Shown here: positions 34,830 through 42,948 of the stretch, in pieces
Layout of the letters: each line of letters begins with the position of its first letter
Numbering within the stretch: the first letter of the stretch is position 1
Assembly (NCBI RefSeq): GCF_914271545.1
Contig: NZ_CAJZAH010000010.1
Location: forward strand, 62,001-126,000
Origin: Cupriavidus respiraculi
Lineage (GTDB): Bacteria; Pseudomonadota; Gammaproteobacteria; Burkholderiales; Burkholderiaceae
DNA: 64,000 nucleotides
Direction: 5' to 3'
Translations under genes and position numbers: made by a program
Notes under the pieces: model-generated
What the model saw: the letters and a program-made list of their open reading frames with translations, nothing else
Databases searched by the model: none
Told to the model about the DNA's origin: nothing

Positions 34830-35057
34830 CGTGGCCTCGCATAACCGTTTGATCGACGGCCAGTTTCGCGCCGGCTACGAAGCGGCCGGGAAACCGTTGG
34901 GAGCGTCAGACATGATGATCGCACTCACGCCAAGGCGCTGTCTGCCGACACAGGAGAAACGACCATCCTCATTACGTCTGACCGGGCTTTCTCCAACATA
35001 CCTGGCGGTCTCCACATCGAGGATTGGACCACCGCCACCCAGGGCTTGAGCCGATGA
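34830..35057 (+). pseudogene. VapC-like PIN-domain toxin remnant with a frameshift
   Basis: In one frame the DNA encodes LIDGQFRAGYEAAGKPLGAS followed by DMMIA, the usual run-up to the third acidic residue of VapC. From about 34920 the similarity continues one frame over: THAKALSADTGETTILITSD, then RAFSNIPGGLHIEDWT, the classical VapC C terminus, with a stop at 35055-35057. One missing base explains the break. The N-terminal PIN half with the first Asp is absent or too decayed, and no antitoxin gene is seen. The stop overlaps the ATG of the next small gene as ATGA, so the two were once coupled. Confidence 0.65.
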
Positions 35058-35305
35058 CCCGCAAGTTCGCCCCCATTGATCCGCTGCCACCAGGCCGCTA
35101 TATCGTGACCGCCAGGGAGAGTATCGCCCACGGCGAAGTCGCGTCGTGGAACACAAATGGAACGGCACAAGCGGCCCTCTGTGTCAGTGATGGAAAATGG
35201 TGCACGTTCTTTGTGAACGGCGCCGAGGTTTGGGGGTGCAACGCGCACTACGCCGCTGCCCATTTCGACACGGCGCCGGCCGAAGCGGACGACGTTACCG
35301 TATAG
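35054..35305 (+). CDS. Small hypothetical protein downstream of the VapC remnant
   Basis: 83 residues (MTRKFAPIDPLPPGRYIVTA at the start). It reads as a small beta-rich domain: GRYIVTARESIAHGEVASW, AALCVSDGKWCTFFVNGAEV and WGCNAHYAAAHFD. The ATG lies inside the ATGA overlap with the VapC-like frame, which suggests both belonged to one unit. It is not a recognised antitoxin. It may be a leftover. Confidence 0.45.
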   Translation: MTRKFAPIDPLPPGRYIVTARESIAHGEVASWNTNGTAQAALCVSDGKWCTFFVNGAEVWGCNAHYAAAHFDTAPAEADDVTV

Positions 35306-35668
35306 GTCGGGCCGCACACAAACGCTCGGACATCTCCGCTTTCCACGTCGCCCACGGTGCTAGGCTGCGCCGCTCGTCGCCTCGAGCTAGTTCGGCAGTC
35401 CGGCCTATACAGGCCGAGACGCCAACACATTGCGAGGGTGAGAACGGATCCGCGGCTTTGTCCCCCCGAAGCCGTTGACGCCGTCCCACGGCGGTTCCAC
35501 CGCCCATGTCCTCCGCGTCGACGCTTGGGACAAAAACCGCATGTCGCACACCTTTCCGAAATGTTTCCGTAACGATTTCGCCGACCATGGCTCAACGCAG
35601 CGGAGAACTAGGCCGCGCGCGTTGACCGAGCGGCAGGGGAGGGGCGCCGCACGATTGAGGTGAGGCGC
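35306..35668. other. 363-bp intergenic region before the sensor-kinase operon
   Basis: No gene is supported. Only short inverted repeats are present, such as GCCGT/ACGGC near 35492 and CGAAAT/ATTTCG near 35557. It should contain the promoter of the molybdopterin-domain protein and kinase. Confidence 0.4.
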
Positions 35669-36172
35669 ATGACAAAGCATCGAGGGAGACAGTGGGGGTG
35701 TCTGGCGTTGGCGTTGACGATCACGGTTTCCATCAACGCCAACGCTCAGACAGCCACGCTGGATGTCTCCGGGAAGATCTCCCGCTACACGGACCGGACG
35801 ACTGGTACCTACCGCTTCAGTGAGGTGGAACTGCTGGGGCTGCCGCAGTACCACATCGTCACCGCGACCAGTTGGACGCCGAAATCGGAGTTCGTCGGGC
35901 CTCTGCTGCTGGACGTGCTGGCACGGGTCGGGGCGCACGGGAGCACCCTCGAGTTCCACAGCCTGAACCAGTACACCTTCGCGATCCCTGTCGGGGACGC
36001 CGCCCGCTACGGTGTGATTCTCGCCCTGAGTCGAGACGGCAAGCGCCTCACGCCCAGCGATTTCGGCCCGATCTTTGTCGTCTATCCGCGGGACCAGTAT
36101 CCGCGCGAATTGAAGACGCCCATCACCGAGGCAAAGTATGTGTGGCAGGTGACGGGCTTCCGTGTCCAATGA
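35669..36172 (+). CDS. Periplasmic protein with a molybdopterin oxidoreductase-like domain, no cysteine
   Basis: 167 residues. A signal peptide (residues 1-28, CLALALTITVSINANAQ) is followed by a compact copy of the sulfite-oxidase/YedY-type molybdopterin-binding domain: YRFSEVELLGLPQYHIVTAT, SWTPKSEFVGPLLLDVLARV, FHSLNQYTFAIPVGDAARY and SDFGPIFVVYPRD, ending in VWQVTGFRVQ. The mature protein contains no cysteine, so the residue that ligates molybdenum is missing and redox catalysis is unlikely. It overlaps the kinase start in an ATGA, so it is probably a periplasmic sensing partner. The ATG at 35669 is preferred over GTG at 35660. Confidence 0.8.
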   Translation: MTKHRGRQWGCLALALTITVSINANAQTATLDVSGKISRYTDRTTGTYRFSEVELLGLPQYHIVTATSWTPKSEFVGPLLLDVLARVGAHGSTLEFHSLNQYTFAIPVGDAARYGVILALSRDGKRLTPSDFGPIFVVYPRDQYPRELKTPITEAKYVWQVTGFRVQ

Positions 36173-38010
36173 TTCGCGCAGGCCGTATTGGAAGGCACCT
36201 CTCCATCATCCTGGTCGCTGCGGCGCTGGTGATTTGCGCGACGTGGATGTATGTCCTGTGCCGCGTGCTCCTGGCACCCGTCGACCTGGCGCTGGTGCTG
36301 GGTCCGGGAGAAGGGTACGTCTGGACGGCCACGCGCTATCAGATTGCCTACTCGCGGTTCGAACGCCAGTTGCTTGTATACGCGCTCCGCCACGACACCC
36401 AACTCGGCGAACTGTCACACCTGCACGACAACCTGAGGGCCTCGTTCGGTATTCTGACGAGGCCATCCGAGTTGTCGGCCTACTTTGTTGGCATTCCGCA
36501 GTACGAGGCGGCGGTTCGGCAGCTCAACATGATGATGGGCAAGCTCGACACGGGGATGTCTCATCTTGAGCGCGATCCTCTGGACCACCACGCGCTGGAA
36601 GACATGCTCGCCACCACCCAGCAGTACTGGTCGCCGATCCAGGGATTGCTCAACAGCTTTCGGCTGATCGAGATCAACCAGCGCGATCGCGCGTTCTGGG
36701 ACTATCAGCAGAAGCGCGAAACGCTATTCCACATCAGCACGTTTGTCGTCCTTCTGTTCGGCGCGTCGCTCGTGCAGCTGGCATTGGTGCTCCGGCGCCG
36801 GCAGCTCGTCATCCAGCAGCAGCGCACGACGCTTATTGCCGAGCGTCAGGCCGCGATCGAGGCCCGTGCCAGCGTCCAGGCACGCAACACGTTGCTGGCG
36901 ATGGTGAGCCACGAATTGCGCACGCCCTTGCAGGCTATTACCGCCGCGGCCGATCTCCTGCTGTCCCGGCAGCAGCAGGAGCGCGATGCCGTGGCCGTCG
37001 GGCGCATCCACGCCGCTGCCGCGGATCTCCTCGAACTCATTACGGACCTGACGGACTACGCGCGCCTTGAGGCGGGCAAGCTCGAGTTCAAGCGCATGGA
37101 GTTCGATATTGCGGCGCTGGTGCGCGAGTTGGTGGAGGAGGCAAAGGGTCTGGCCGACGGCAAGGCGGTAGAGGTCAGCTGCGAGATTGAGGCCTATGCA
37201 ACCCGGTTGGTATCGGACCCGCATCGGGTCCGCCAGATACTGGCCAATCTGCTAGCCAATGCCATCCGCTATACCGACAACGGGTCCGTGATTGTCACGC
37301 TCCGTCTTGGCTCGACGTCAGACATCCCGGTGCCTTCGCTCGAGATCTCGGTGGCCGATACCGGTCCCGGCATTGCCGAAGCCGACCAGGGCCGGGTATT
37401 CGAGCCGTTCACGCGCCTGGATCCGTCCAACACGCGGGCGCACGACGGGCTCGGCATGGGACTGTCCATCGTCCGGGCCCTGACGCTGGCGTTGGGCGGG
37501 CACATCGCCGTGCGCAGCGAACTCGGGCGGGGCACTACGTTCTGCCTGTCGCTGCCGCTCGAGCAGCCGACGGAGGACGCCGCCGCGCGGAAGTGTGACG
37601 CGCCGTTCTCCCCCTTGGACTTGCGAAATCTCCGCGTGCTGGTGGTGGACGACCATGCGCAAGCACGCGAGGCGATCACCTCCTTGCTGGACCTTTGGGG
37701 CGTGGTGAGCGATGCGTGCGCTAGCGCGGACGAGGCGTGCCAGAGGCTGGCCGGGCATGTCTATGACGCGTTGCTGCTGGACATTGCGATGCCCGGTAGA
37801 GACGGCATCGCGGTCGCGCGCTGGTTGCGCCATAACGCGCCGTTGAACGAAACCATTCCGATCATCGCCATCAGCGCCCATCTGCCGGCATGGCTGACGG
37901 ACGAACAACGCCGCGACTTCGACGCGTATCTGGCCAAGCCGGTCCGTGCCAGCGAGCTCGCGGCGTCCTTGCAGCAATTGACTTCCAGGAGCGATGCCAG
38001 TGGGCCGTAG
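36169..38010 (+). CDS. Hybrid sensor histidine kinase with C-terminal receiver
   Basis: 613 residues. Transmembrane helix 1 lies at about 10-35 (LSIILVAAALVICATWMYVL) and helix 2 at about 188-210 (HISTFVVLLFGASLVQLALV). Between them is a helical periplasmic sensor of about 150 residues. Next come HisKA with MVSHELRTPLQAITAA (phospho-His about 248), HATPase with LLANAIRYTDNGS, ADTGPGIAEAD and DGLGMGLSIVRAL, and a receiver with VLVVDDHAQAREA and LLLDIAMPGRDG (phospho-Asp about 538). The start lies in an ATGA overlap with the molybdopterin-domain gene. The nearby BetR-receiver protein is a candidate output. The signal is unknown. Confidence 0.92.
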   Translation: MIRAGRIGRHLSIILVAAALVICATWMYVLCRVLLAPVDLALVLGPGEGYVWTATRYQIAYSRFERQLLVYALRHDTQLGELSHLHDNLRASFGILTRPSELSAYFVGIPQYEAAVRQLNMMMGKLDTGMSHLERDPLDHHALEDMLATTQQYWSPIQGLLNSFRLIEINQRDRAFWDYQQKRETLFHISTFVVLLFGASLVQLALVLRRRQLVIQQQRTTLIAERQAAIEARASVQARNTLLAMVSHELRTPLQAITAAADLLLSRQQQERDAVAVGRIHAAAADLLELITDLTDYARLEAGKLEFKRMEFDIAALVRELVEEAKGLADGKAVEVSCEIEAYATRLVSDPHRVRQILANLLANAIRYTDNGSVIVTLRLGSTSDIPVPSLEISVADTGPGIAEADQGRVFEPFTRLDPSNTRAHDGLGMGLSIVRALTLALGGHIAVRSELGRGTTFCLSLPLEQPTEDAAARKCDAPFSPLDLRNLRVLVVDDHAQAREAITSLLDLWGVVSDACASADEACQRLAGHVYDALLLDIAMPGRDGIAVARWLRHNAPLNETIPIIAISAHLPAWLTDEQRRDFDAYLAKPVRASELAASLQQLTSRSDASGP

Positions 38011-38782
38011 AGTGGTGCTTGTTACCGGGGCAGCGAAGCGGGCCGGCCGCGCCTTCGCGGAATACTTCAGTGAGCGCGGTGATGCGCTGGTGGTGCACTA
38101 TGGGGCGTCGGCCAGCGAGGCGGCAAGTCTGGTCGCATCCATTCGCCTTCGAGGCGGAACGGCGGTGGCGATGCAGGCCGACCTGCGCGACCCCGAGCAG
38201 ATACGAGTTCTCGTCGAACGTGCCTATCGGCACTACGGCAAAGTGGACGTGCTGATCAACAACGCGTCGGTGTTTGGCCAGGACGCTTTCTCGGATTTCA
38301 ATGTCGAGACACTGGAGGAGGCCTGGCTCGTCAACTACCGCGCACCGATTCTACTGGCACGCGCCTTCTATGATCTGGCGAAGGCGGCCAATGCGACCGG
38401 TGTCGTGGTCAACGTTGTGGATCAGAAGGTCAAGGGCTCGTTCCACAAGGATCATTTCACCTACACGGTGGGCAAGGCCGGCATAGGTAACCTCACGCAG
38501 ATGCTGGCGATATCGGCGCACCCAGTCCTGCGCGTCAATGCGGTTTTTCCGGGACTCATGCTGGAGAGCGACGACCAGACCGCCGACGATTTTGCCTATG
38601 CCTCTCGGCACGCTACGCCGTTGGGGGTGATCGCAACGCCGGAGGATGTCGCTGGTGCGATCGACCTGCTGACGAGTCCGGCCTACAACGGCTTCGACTT
38701 TCTCGTCGACGGGGGGCAGCATCTGGTCAAGCGCACGCAGGACGTGCTGTACGAGCATCGCGCACCAAAGAATGACGAGTAA
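37994..38782 (+). CDS. FolM/PTR1-like short-chain dehydrogenase/reductase
   Basis: 262 residues. The Rossmann motif is TGAAKRAGRAFAEYF (about 11-25); the TGxxKRxG form is typical of FolM (dihydromonapterin reductase) and PTR1 rather than generic SDRs. NNAS follows at about 90 (VDVLINNASVFGQDAF), the active site is FTYTVGKAG (YxxxK), and the cofactor-binding tail is VNAVFPGLML. NADPH-dependent reduction of pterins is the likely reaction. It overlaps the kinase gene by 17 bp and so is translated with it. A pterin reductase next to a molybdopterin-domain sensor is suggestive, but no functional link is shown. Confidence 0.75.
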   Translation: MPVGRRVVLVTGAAKRAGRAFAEYFSERGDALVVHYGASASEAASLVASIRLRGGTAVAMQADLRDPEQIRVLVERAYRHYGKVDVLINNASVFGQDAFSDFNVETLEEAWLVNYRAPILLARAFYDLAKAANATGVVVNVVDQKVKGSFHKDHFTYTVGKAGIGNLTQMLAISAHPVLRVNAVFPGLMLESDDQTADDFAYASRHATPLGVIATPEDVAGAIDLLTSPAYNGFDFLVDGGQHLVKRTQDVLYEHRAPKNDE

Positions 38783-39034
38783 TGTCAGAAAAGCGAAAGG
38801 TGCCGCGGTCCCATCGTGCTCAGATGTCATCCTCTCAAATCTGCTAGCGGCCTGTCGCCCCGTCAGTCTGCGATCTATGCTGTATCCGTGCAGCCGTAGT
38901 ATCACAATGGCGGGGTAGAGACAGGGTATACAAGACCGCAAGGGAAGCCCTGACGCGGCTTCTAGCAGAGCCGAGAGTGCGCCCGCCTTCCCCGCACGAG
39001 CGGAAGGTCTCTCTGATGACCTCAGGAGGCCACC

Positions 39035-39529
39035 ATGAGCCACTCCGCAAAACGCCGCCGCGCTCGCTTGAGCGCGACACGCGGCAATCCCGCCAGACGC
39101 TCCGCTACGCCTTTCCCGACTTCCTCACGCGCGCCGTCCGTGCCCGCCGAACGGTCGCTGCGGCAGACGCCACGATCGCCCCATCGGGACTCGGCGAGCA
39201 CGATTTCTCCCGCAATCTTCCACCCCTATCGATCCGCCATCAGCGAGGCTGCAGAAGCCGCACTTGTCGATGCCGCGCAGCTGCTGACCTTGATGGATAC
39301 GCTGGTCGGTGCGTTGGCGGAAGCGGAAGCTGAGTGCGCAATCCCGGCGGACTCGCTGGCGGCCATCACGCGTACGCTGCGCTTGCTCGCTAAGCGTGCC
39401 TGCGATGGCATCGAGGCGATGCAGCCGGCGGTGCAGGCGGCCTGGCAGGCGGAGCTGGATGCCTGGCAAGACATGGATCGAGGCACGGCAGCGGAGGGTG
39501 GTGCTGACCCTGCGCAGCGGCACGCCTGA
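39035..39529 (+). CDS. Hypothetical protein, basic disordered N terminus
   Basis: 164 residues. A textbook AGGAGG stands 6 bases before the ATG. Residues 1-65 are Arg/Ser/Pro-rich and look disordered (SAKRRRARLSATRGNPARRS). Residues 65-150 are helical (RSAISEAAEAALVDAAQLLT; AAITRTLRLLAKRACDGIEA; AVQAAWQAELDAWQDMD). The protein has no signal peptide and no known family. It lies between the FolM-like gene and the BetR-receiver gene and ends 20 bp from the stop of that convergent gene. Confidence 0.65.
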   Translation: MSHSAKRRRARLSATRGNPARRSATPFPTSSRAPSVPAERSLRQTPRSPHRDSASTISPAIFHPYRSAISEAAEAALVDAAQLLTLMDTLVGALAEAEAECAIPADSLAAITRTLRLLAKRACDGIEAMQPAVQAAWQAELDAWQDMDRGTAAEGGADPAQRHA

Positions 39530-39549
39530 TGCTCAGGCTTGCCGTCCGC

Positions 39550-40449
39550 TTACCGCCGTGATGCACCTCTGCCGTGGGGCTGCAGTGCCTGCGTCAGCTG
39601 CGCGAGCAGGATGGCGAGCTTGAGCGGCTTCTCGGCGTAGAACACGTTGAAGGTGTCCACGAGGCGTGCGATCTCGGCCTCGCTGTCCTGGCCACGGCCG
39701 GTCAGCAGGATCACCGGGGCATCGGCATTCTCGCTGCGCCGGATGCGTTCGATCGGCTCGGCGGCGGTGTGGTGTCCCACGCTCCAGTCGAGGATAAAGC
39801 CGTCGAAGTCGACGCCATGCAGCGCCTGCAGGAACGATGGCATGTCGTAGTACGGTCGCGTGTCGAAGCCCTGCTCGTTCAGGTACTCGCACAGCGTGTC
39901 GGTGACCGCGGGGGCATCGTCGACCACCGCGATCACCGGCTTGTCCGGGTCGGCGCAACGGCTCGGTATGACGATGCGCTCGACCTGGAACAGCGCGCTA
40001 GCAGGAGCCGCCGCGACGTCGTACACCGACCATTGCTCGCCGACCTTCGTCGCCACAAACTCTCCCACCACGGGATCCTCCGTCGGTTGCCGCACGGCGT
40101 GGCGTCGGCCCGCCAGACCACTCGCGAGGGGCTGTCCGATCCAAACCTCGCACACCAGGCGCAGTGGCCCAAGCGCCAGCACGCCGGGGCACGGCTGGCA
40201 CGCCGCTTCTCCGACGCCGTCCAGCAGCGTTCGGGACGGCTCTCCATAGTGTTCTGCCACGGCCTTCAGTTGCGACAGCGTCCATGGCAACTGACCCTTC
40301 AACTTGCGGCTGGCGGCGGAGAAGCTCACGCCGAGCAGACGGCCGAGCTCGCCGGCGTGGCTGCGTTTGGCCACGCCGTGCCGGACCATGATGTCCCTGA
40401 CCTGATTCGCGATGGATAGCCAGTCGATAGCGGATTGATCTTGCTGCAT
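39550..40449 (-). CDS. BetR-domain transcription regulator with C-terminal receiver
   Basis: 299 residues from the ATG at 40449; longer starts add residues unlike any family. Residues about 5-70 look like a BetR DNA-binding domain (DWLSIANQVRDIMVRHGVAK; AGELGRLLGVSFSAASRKLK; PWTLSQLKAVAEHYGEP). A middle domain follows. The C-terminal receiver begins at about 172: PVIAVVDDAPAVTDTLCEYL, FDGFILDWSVGHHTA (phospho-Asp), PVILLTGRGQ and FYAEKPLKLAILL (conserved Lys). The DNA-binding-first order is unusual for response regulators. It is divergent from the adhesin gene 390 bp away and close to the hybrid kinase, making it the probable output controlling the adhesin and transfer operon. Confidence 0.82.
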   Translation of the reverse strand: MQQDQSAIDWLSIANQVRDIMVRHGVAKRSHAGELGRLLGVSFSAASRKLKGQLPWTLSQLKAVAEHYGEPSRTLLDGVGEAACQPCPGVLALGPLRLVCEVWIGQPLASGLAGRRHAVRQPTEDPVVGEFVATKVGEQWSVYDVAAAPASALFQVERIVIPSRCADPDKPVIAVVDDAPAVTDTLCEYLNEQGFDTRPYYDMPSFLQALHGVDFDGFILDWSVGHHTAAEPIERIRRSENADAPVILLTGRGQDSEAEIARLVDTFNVFYAEKPLKLAILLAQLTQALQPHGRGASRR

Positions 40450-40840
40450 CCCGATTCCGTTCCACGCCTCACGAAACAAATGCGCAAAAGCTTTCGAGTT
40501 TGATCCGCGAGCGGTCCAAATCCGAGGCTGCACGCTGCATGCATGACGCACAGCTTCAGGTTGACGACCTAAGCTGACCGTCAGCGTCAGGTTGCTGGCG
40601 TCCAGATCGATAGAAGGTAGGACATCGGCCGCGAGACAGCTACCACTTTGCTGCACGCGTTGCTCAGGACGTCGAGGGTTCCGTTCATGCCGTTCACCGT
40701 CGATCGGCGAGATGGCGACGCGCTGGACCCGCGCCGGGGATGGAGTGACTGCAGGCGCTGCAACGAGACGGTCAGAAGCGGTGTCGGCGCACCGCCTCTG
40801 CCCTAACCATAACAAGCAAGGCTGAGAGGACCTTTTCAAT
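40450..40840. other. Divergent promoter region between the BetR-receiver regulator and the adhesin
   Basis: 391 bp without a supported gene. It must hold the adhesin/T4SS promoter and probably the regulator's own. TTGACGACC at 40560 could be a -35 box, but no good -10 was recognised. AGAGGA before the adhesin ATG is its ribosome-binding site. Confidence 0.4.
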
Positions 40841-42850
40841 ATGGCTTCGAGGATTGTAGGACAGGCGCGGCATCGTGCGTGTGCGGCAAGGTTGTTACCG
40901 ATCGCGATGGCGGCAACGTGTCTGCTCTTCGCCGGAGGCACCAGCGGGGCGACGATCTGTCTGCGAAACAGCGACGGGACTTACGACACGCTGCGCACCG
41001 GTGGCGACACGCTTTACACGGGCAACGGCAATCAGGCGGGCATCGTTGGGGGCTCCATCTCCTTTACGCCAGAAGTCGGCGAGGGCAGCGGCGGCACGAT
41101 GAATTCCTTTATTACGGGGTTGGGCTCGGGTGGAATGCCGCTCAGTGTGGTGCAGGGTGGGCGATCGGGAATGGGCGTTGTCGGCAAGGGCGACACGACG
41201 CTCGCGCAGACGAGCTTCGGCGGAGGCGCCGGCAATCCCTGCGGAGTGGGAGGGGCGAACGCGTCCAACACCGCGGCCATGGTCGCCGATGTGCAGGCGA
41301 TGGCTGAAGCGGTGGCCGCGACACAGGGGGAAATCATCACCAATGCACCGCGCTCCGCGGCGGCGGCGCTGGCCACGGGGCAGAATGCCACCGCGGTCGG
41401 CCGGGGTTCGGTCGCGGACCGCGACAACGCGGTGTCGATGGGTGTCGCTGGCGGCGAGCGGCAGATCACGCATGTCGCGCCCGGCACCAGCGGCACGGAC
41501 GCGACCAATCTGGCGCAGATGCAGGCGGCCGACGCCGCCACGTTGTACAAATCACGCGCCTATACCGACGCGAAGACCGCGCACGTCGTGCGCTATGACG
41601 TCGATGCGAGCGGCCAGCCGTTGCACACGGTGACGCTTTCGGACGGCGATGGCGTGCCCATGCGCCTGCGCAACGTCGCCGCAGGCGTGGCGGAGACCGA
41701 CGCCGCGAACGTCGGCCAGGTCCAGGCCGGTGATCGGCAGACGCTCAGCGATGCCAATCGCTATACCGACTGGAGAACCAGGAACGCCATCGAGTACGAC
41801 GTGGATGCGATGGGACAGCGCGCTGGATCGGTGACGCTGGCGGGTGGTGGTGCTGGGCCTGTCACGATCCGGAACGTGGCCGCAGCCGTCACGGACAACG
41901 AGGCGGTGAATCTTGCGCAGATGCGGGCCGGTGATGCGGCAACGCTGGATGCGGGCGAGCGCTATACCGACCGGCGGCTCCGGCATGTCCGTCTCACTTC
42001 CGCACTCGACGATGCGCAGGCTGCCGGCAATGAGTCTGTGGCCATCGGCGGGAACGCGTCGGCCTCGGGTGCCAACTCGGTGGCGATCGGCACAGCGGCG
42101 ATGGCGGCGCAGGCAGGCAGCGTTGCCCTGGGTGTCGACGCGCACGCCACCGCAGCGGATTCCGTTGCTTTGGGGAACCGCGCCATTGCGTCGCGCGGTG
42201 CGGAGCAGTACGTCGATCCGATCAGCGGGCAGGCAAGGCGGTCCGCGGGTGAGGTGTCGGTTGGCACGTCGGGGGCCGAACGGCAGATCACGCATGTCGC
42301 GGATGGGCATCAGGCGAGCGATGCGGTGAACCTGCGCCAACTGCAGTCAGGGCTGTCCAGCGCGCGCGGCTATGTCGACGAACGGATTGCGATCTATCCC
42401 GGCGGTTCGATGCCGGCGCCCGTGGCCACCGCGGACAACGCGGTGGCCATCGGCCCCGGCTCGGTCGCGGACCGCGCCAACAGCGTGTCGGTGGGCGCGG
42501 CCGGCAACGCGCGCCAACTGACCAATGTCGCGCCTGGCACGGCGCCAACCGATGCGGTCACGGTTCAGCAGCTCGGCGCCGTCTCGGAGCAGGCGCGCCG
42601 GCTGGTCAGCGCATCGGGGGCAATGTCGGCGGCGATGGCCGCCATGCAGCCCAACGCGCGGGCGGAAGGGCCGCTATCCGTCTCGGTTGGCACCGGCACC
42701 TATGGGGGCACCGCCGCGCTCGCGGCGGGGATCAACTACTACGCGTCCAATCGGGTGCTGGTCAATTTGAAGGCCTCGGCCGCGGTGGGCTCGGGCCTGT
42801 CGGGAAACCAGCTGTTCGCCGTGGGGGCGGGCGCGACGTTCGGCTTCTGA
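40841..42850 (+). CDS. YadA-like trimeric autotransporter adhesin
   Basis: 669 residues. An extended signal peptide with a charged start (MASRIVGQARHRACAARLL, then hydrophobic PIAMAATCLLFAGG, cut near GATIC) leads into repeats typical of Hia/YadA heads and necks: NAVSMGVAGGERQITHVAPG, TDATNLAQMQAADAATLYK, RNVAAGVAETDAANVGQVQA, SVAIGGNASASGANSVAIG (YadA head) and VSVGAAGNARQLTNVAPG. The C-terminal about 75 residues are the YadA anchor (AMSAAMAAMQPNARAEG; ALAAGINYYASNRVLVNL; GNQLFAVGAGATFGF with terminal Phe). The protein forms a trimeric fibre on the outer membrane for attachment. It heads the T4SS operon, so a role in stabilising mating cells is likely. Confidence 0.92.
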   Translation: MASRIVGQARHRACAARLLPIAMAATCLLFAGGTSGATICLRNSDGTYDTLRTGGDTLYTGNGNQAGIVGGSISFTPEVGEGSGGTMNSFITGLGSGGMPLSVVQGGRSGMGVVGKGDTTLAQTSFGGGAGNPCGVGGANASNTAAMVADVQAMAEAVAATQGEIITNAPRSAAAALATGQNATAVGRGSVADRDNAVSMGVAGGERQITHVAPGTSGTDATNLAQMQAADAATLYKSRAYTDAKTAHVVRYDVDASGQPLHTVTLSDGDGVPMRLRNVAAGVAETDAANVGQVQAGDRQTLSDANRYTDWRTRNAIEYDVDAMGQRAGSVTLAGGGAGPVTIRNVAAAVTDNEAVNLAQMRAGDAATLDAGERYTDRRLRHVRLTSALDDAQAAGNESVAIGGNASASGANSVAIGTAAMAAQAGSVALGVDAHATAADSVALGNRAIASRGAEQYVDPISGQARRSAGEVSVGTSGAERQITHVADGHQASDAVNLRQLQSGLSSARGYVDERIAIYPGGSMPAPVATADNAVAIGPGSVADRANSVSVGAAGNARQLTNVAPGTAPTDAVTVQQLGAVSEQARRLVSASGAMSAAMAAMQPNARAEGPLSVSVGTGTYGGTAALAAGINYYASNRVLVNLKASAAVGSGLSGNQLFAVGAGATFGF

Positions 42851-42948
42851 TCGCCGCTTCGTGAGCAGGAAGCGCGGCCCTTCGTCGCTTCCTGGCCATT
42901 TCCACGGTCTTCCCCACGGTCTCCGCATTCCTCCAAAAGGAACAAGCC

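Noticed and set aside
35872-36168. Upstream extension of the sensor kinase
   Set aside because: It would run through the molybdopterin-domain gene in another frame. The ATG at 36169 gives a normal first transmembrane helix and an ATGA overlap.
38783-39034. Possible small gene before the 39035 coding region
   Set aside because: Frames here have no ribosome-binding site. The AGGAGG at 39022-39028 clearly serves the ATG at 39035.
40450-40941. Longer start for the BetR-receiver regulator
   Set aside because: The added 164 residues are unlike any family and would overlap the divergent adhesin gene and its promoter.
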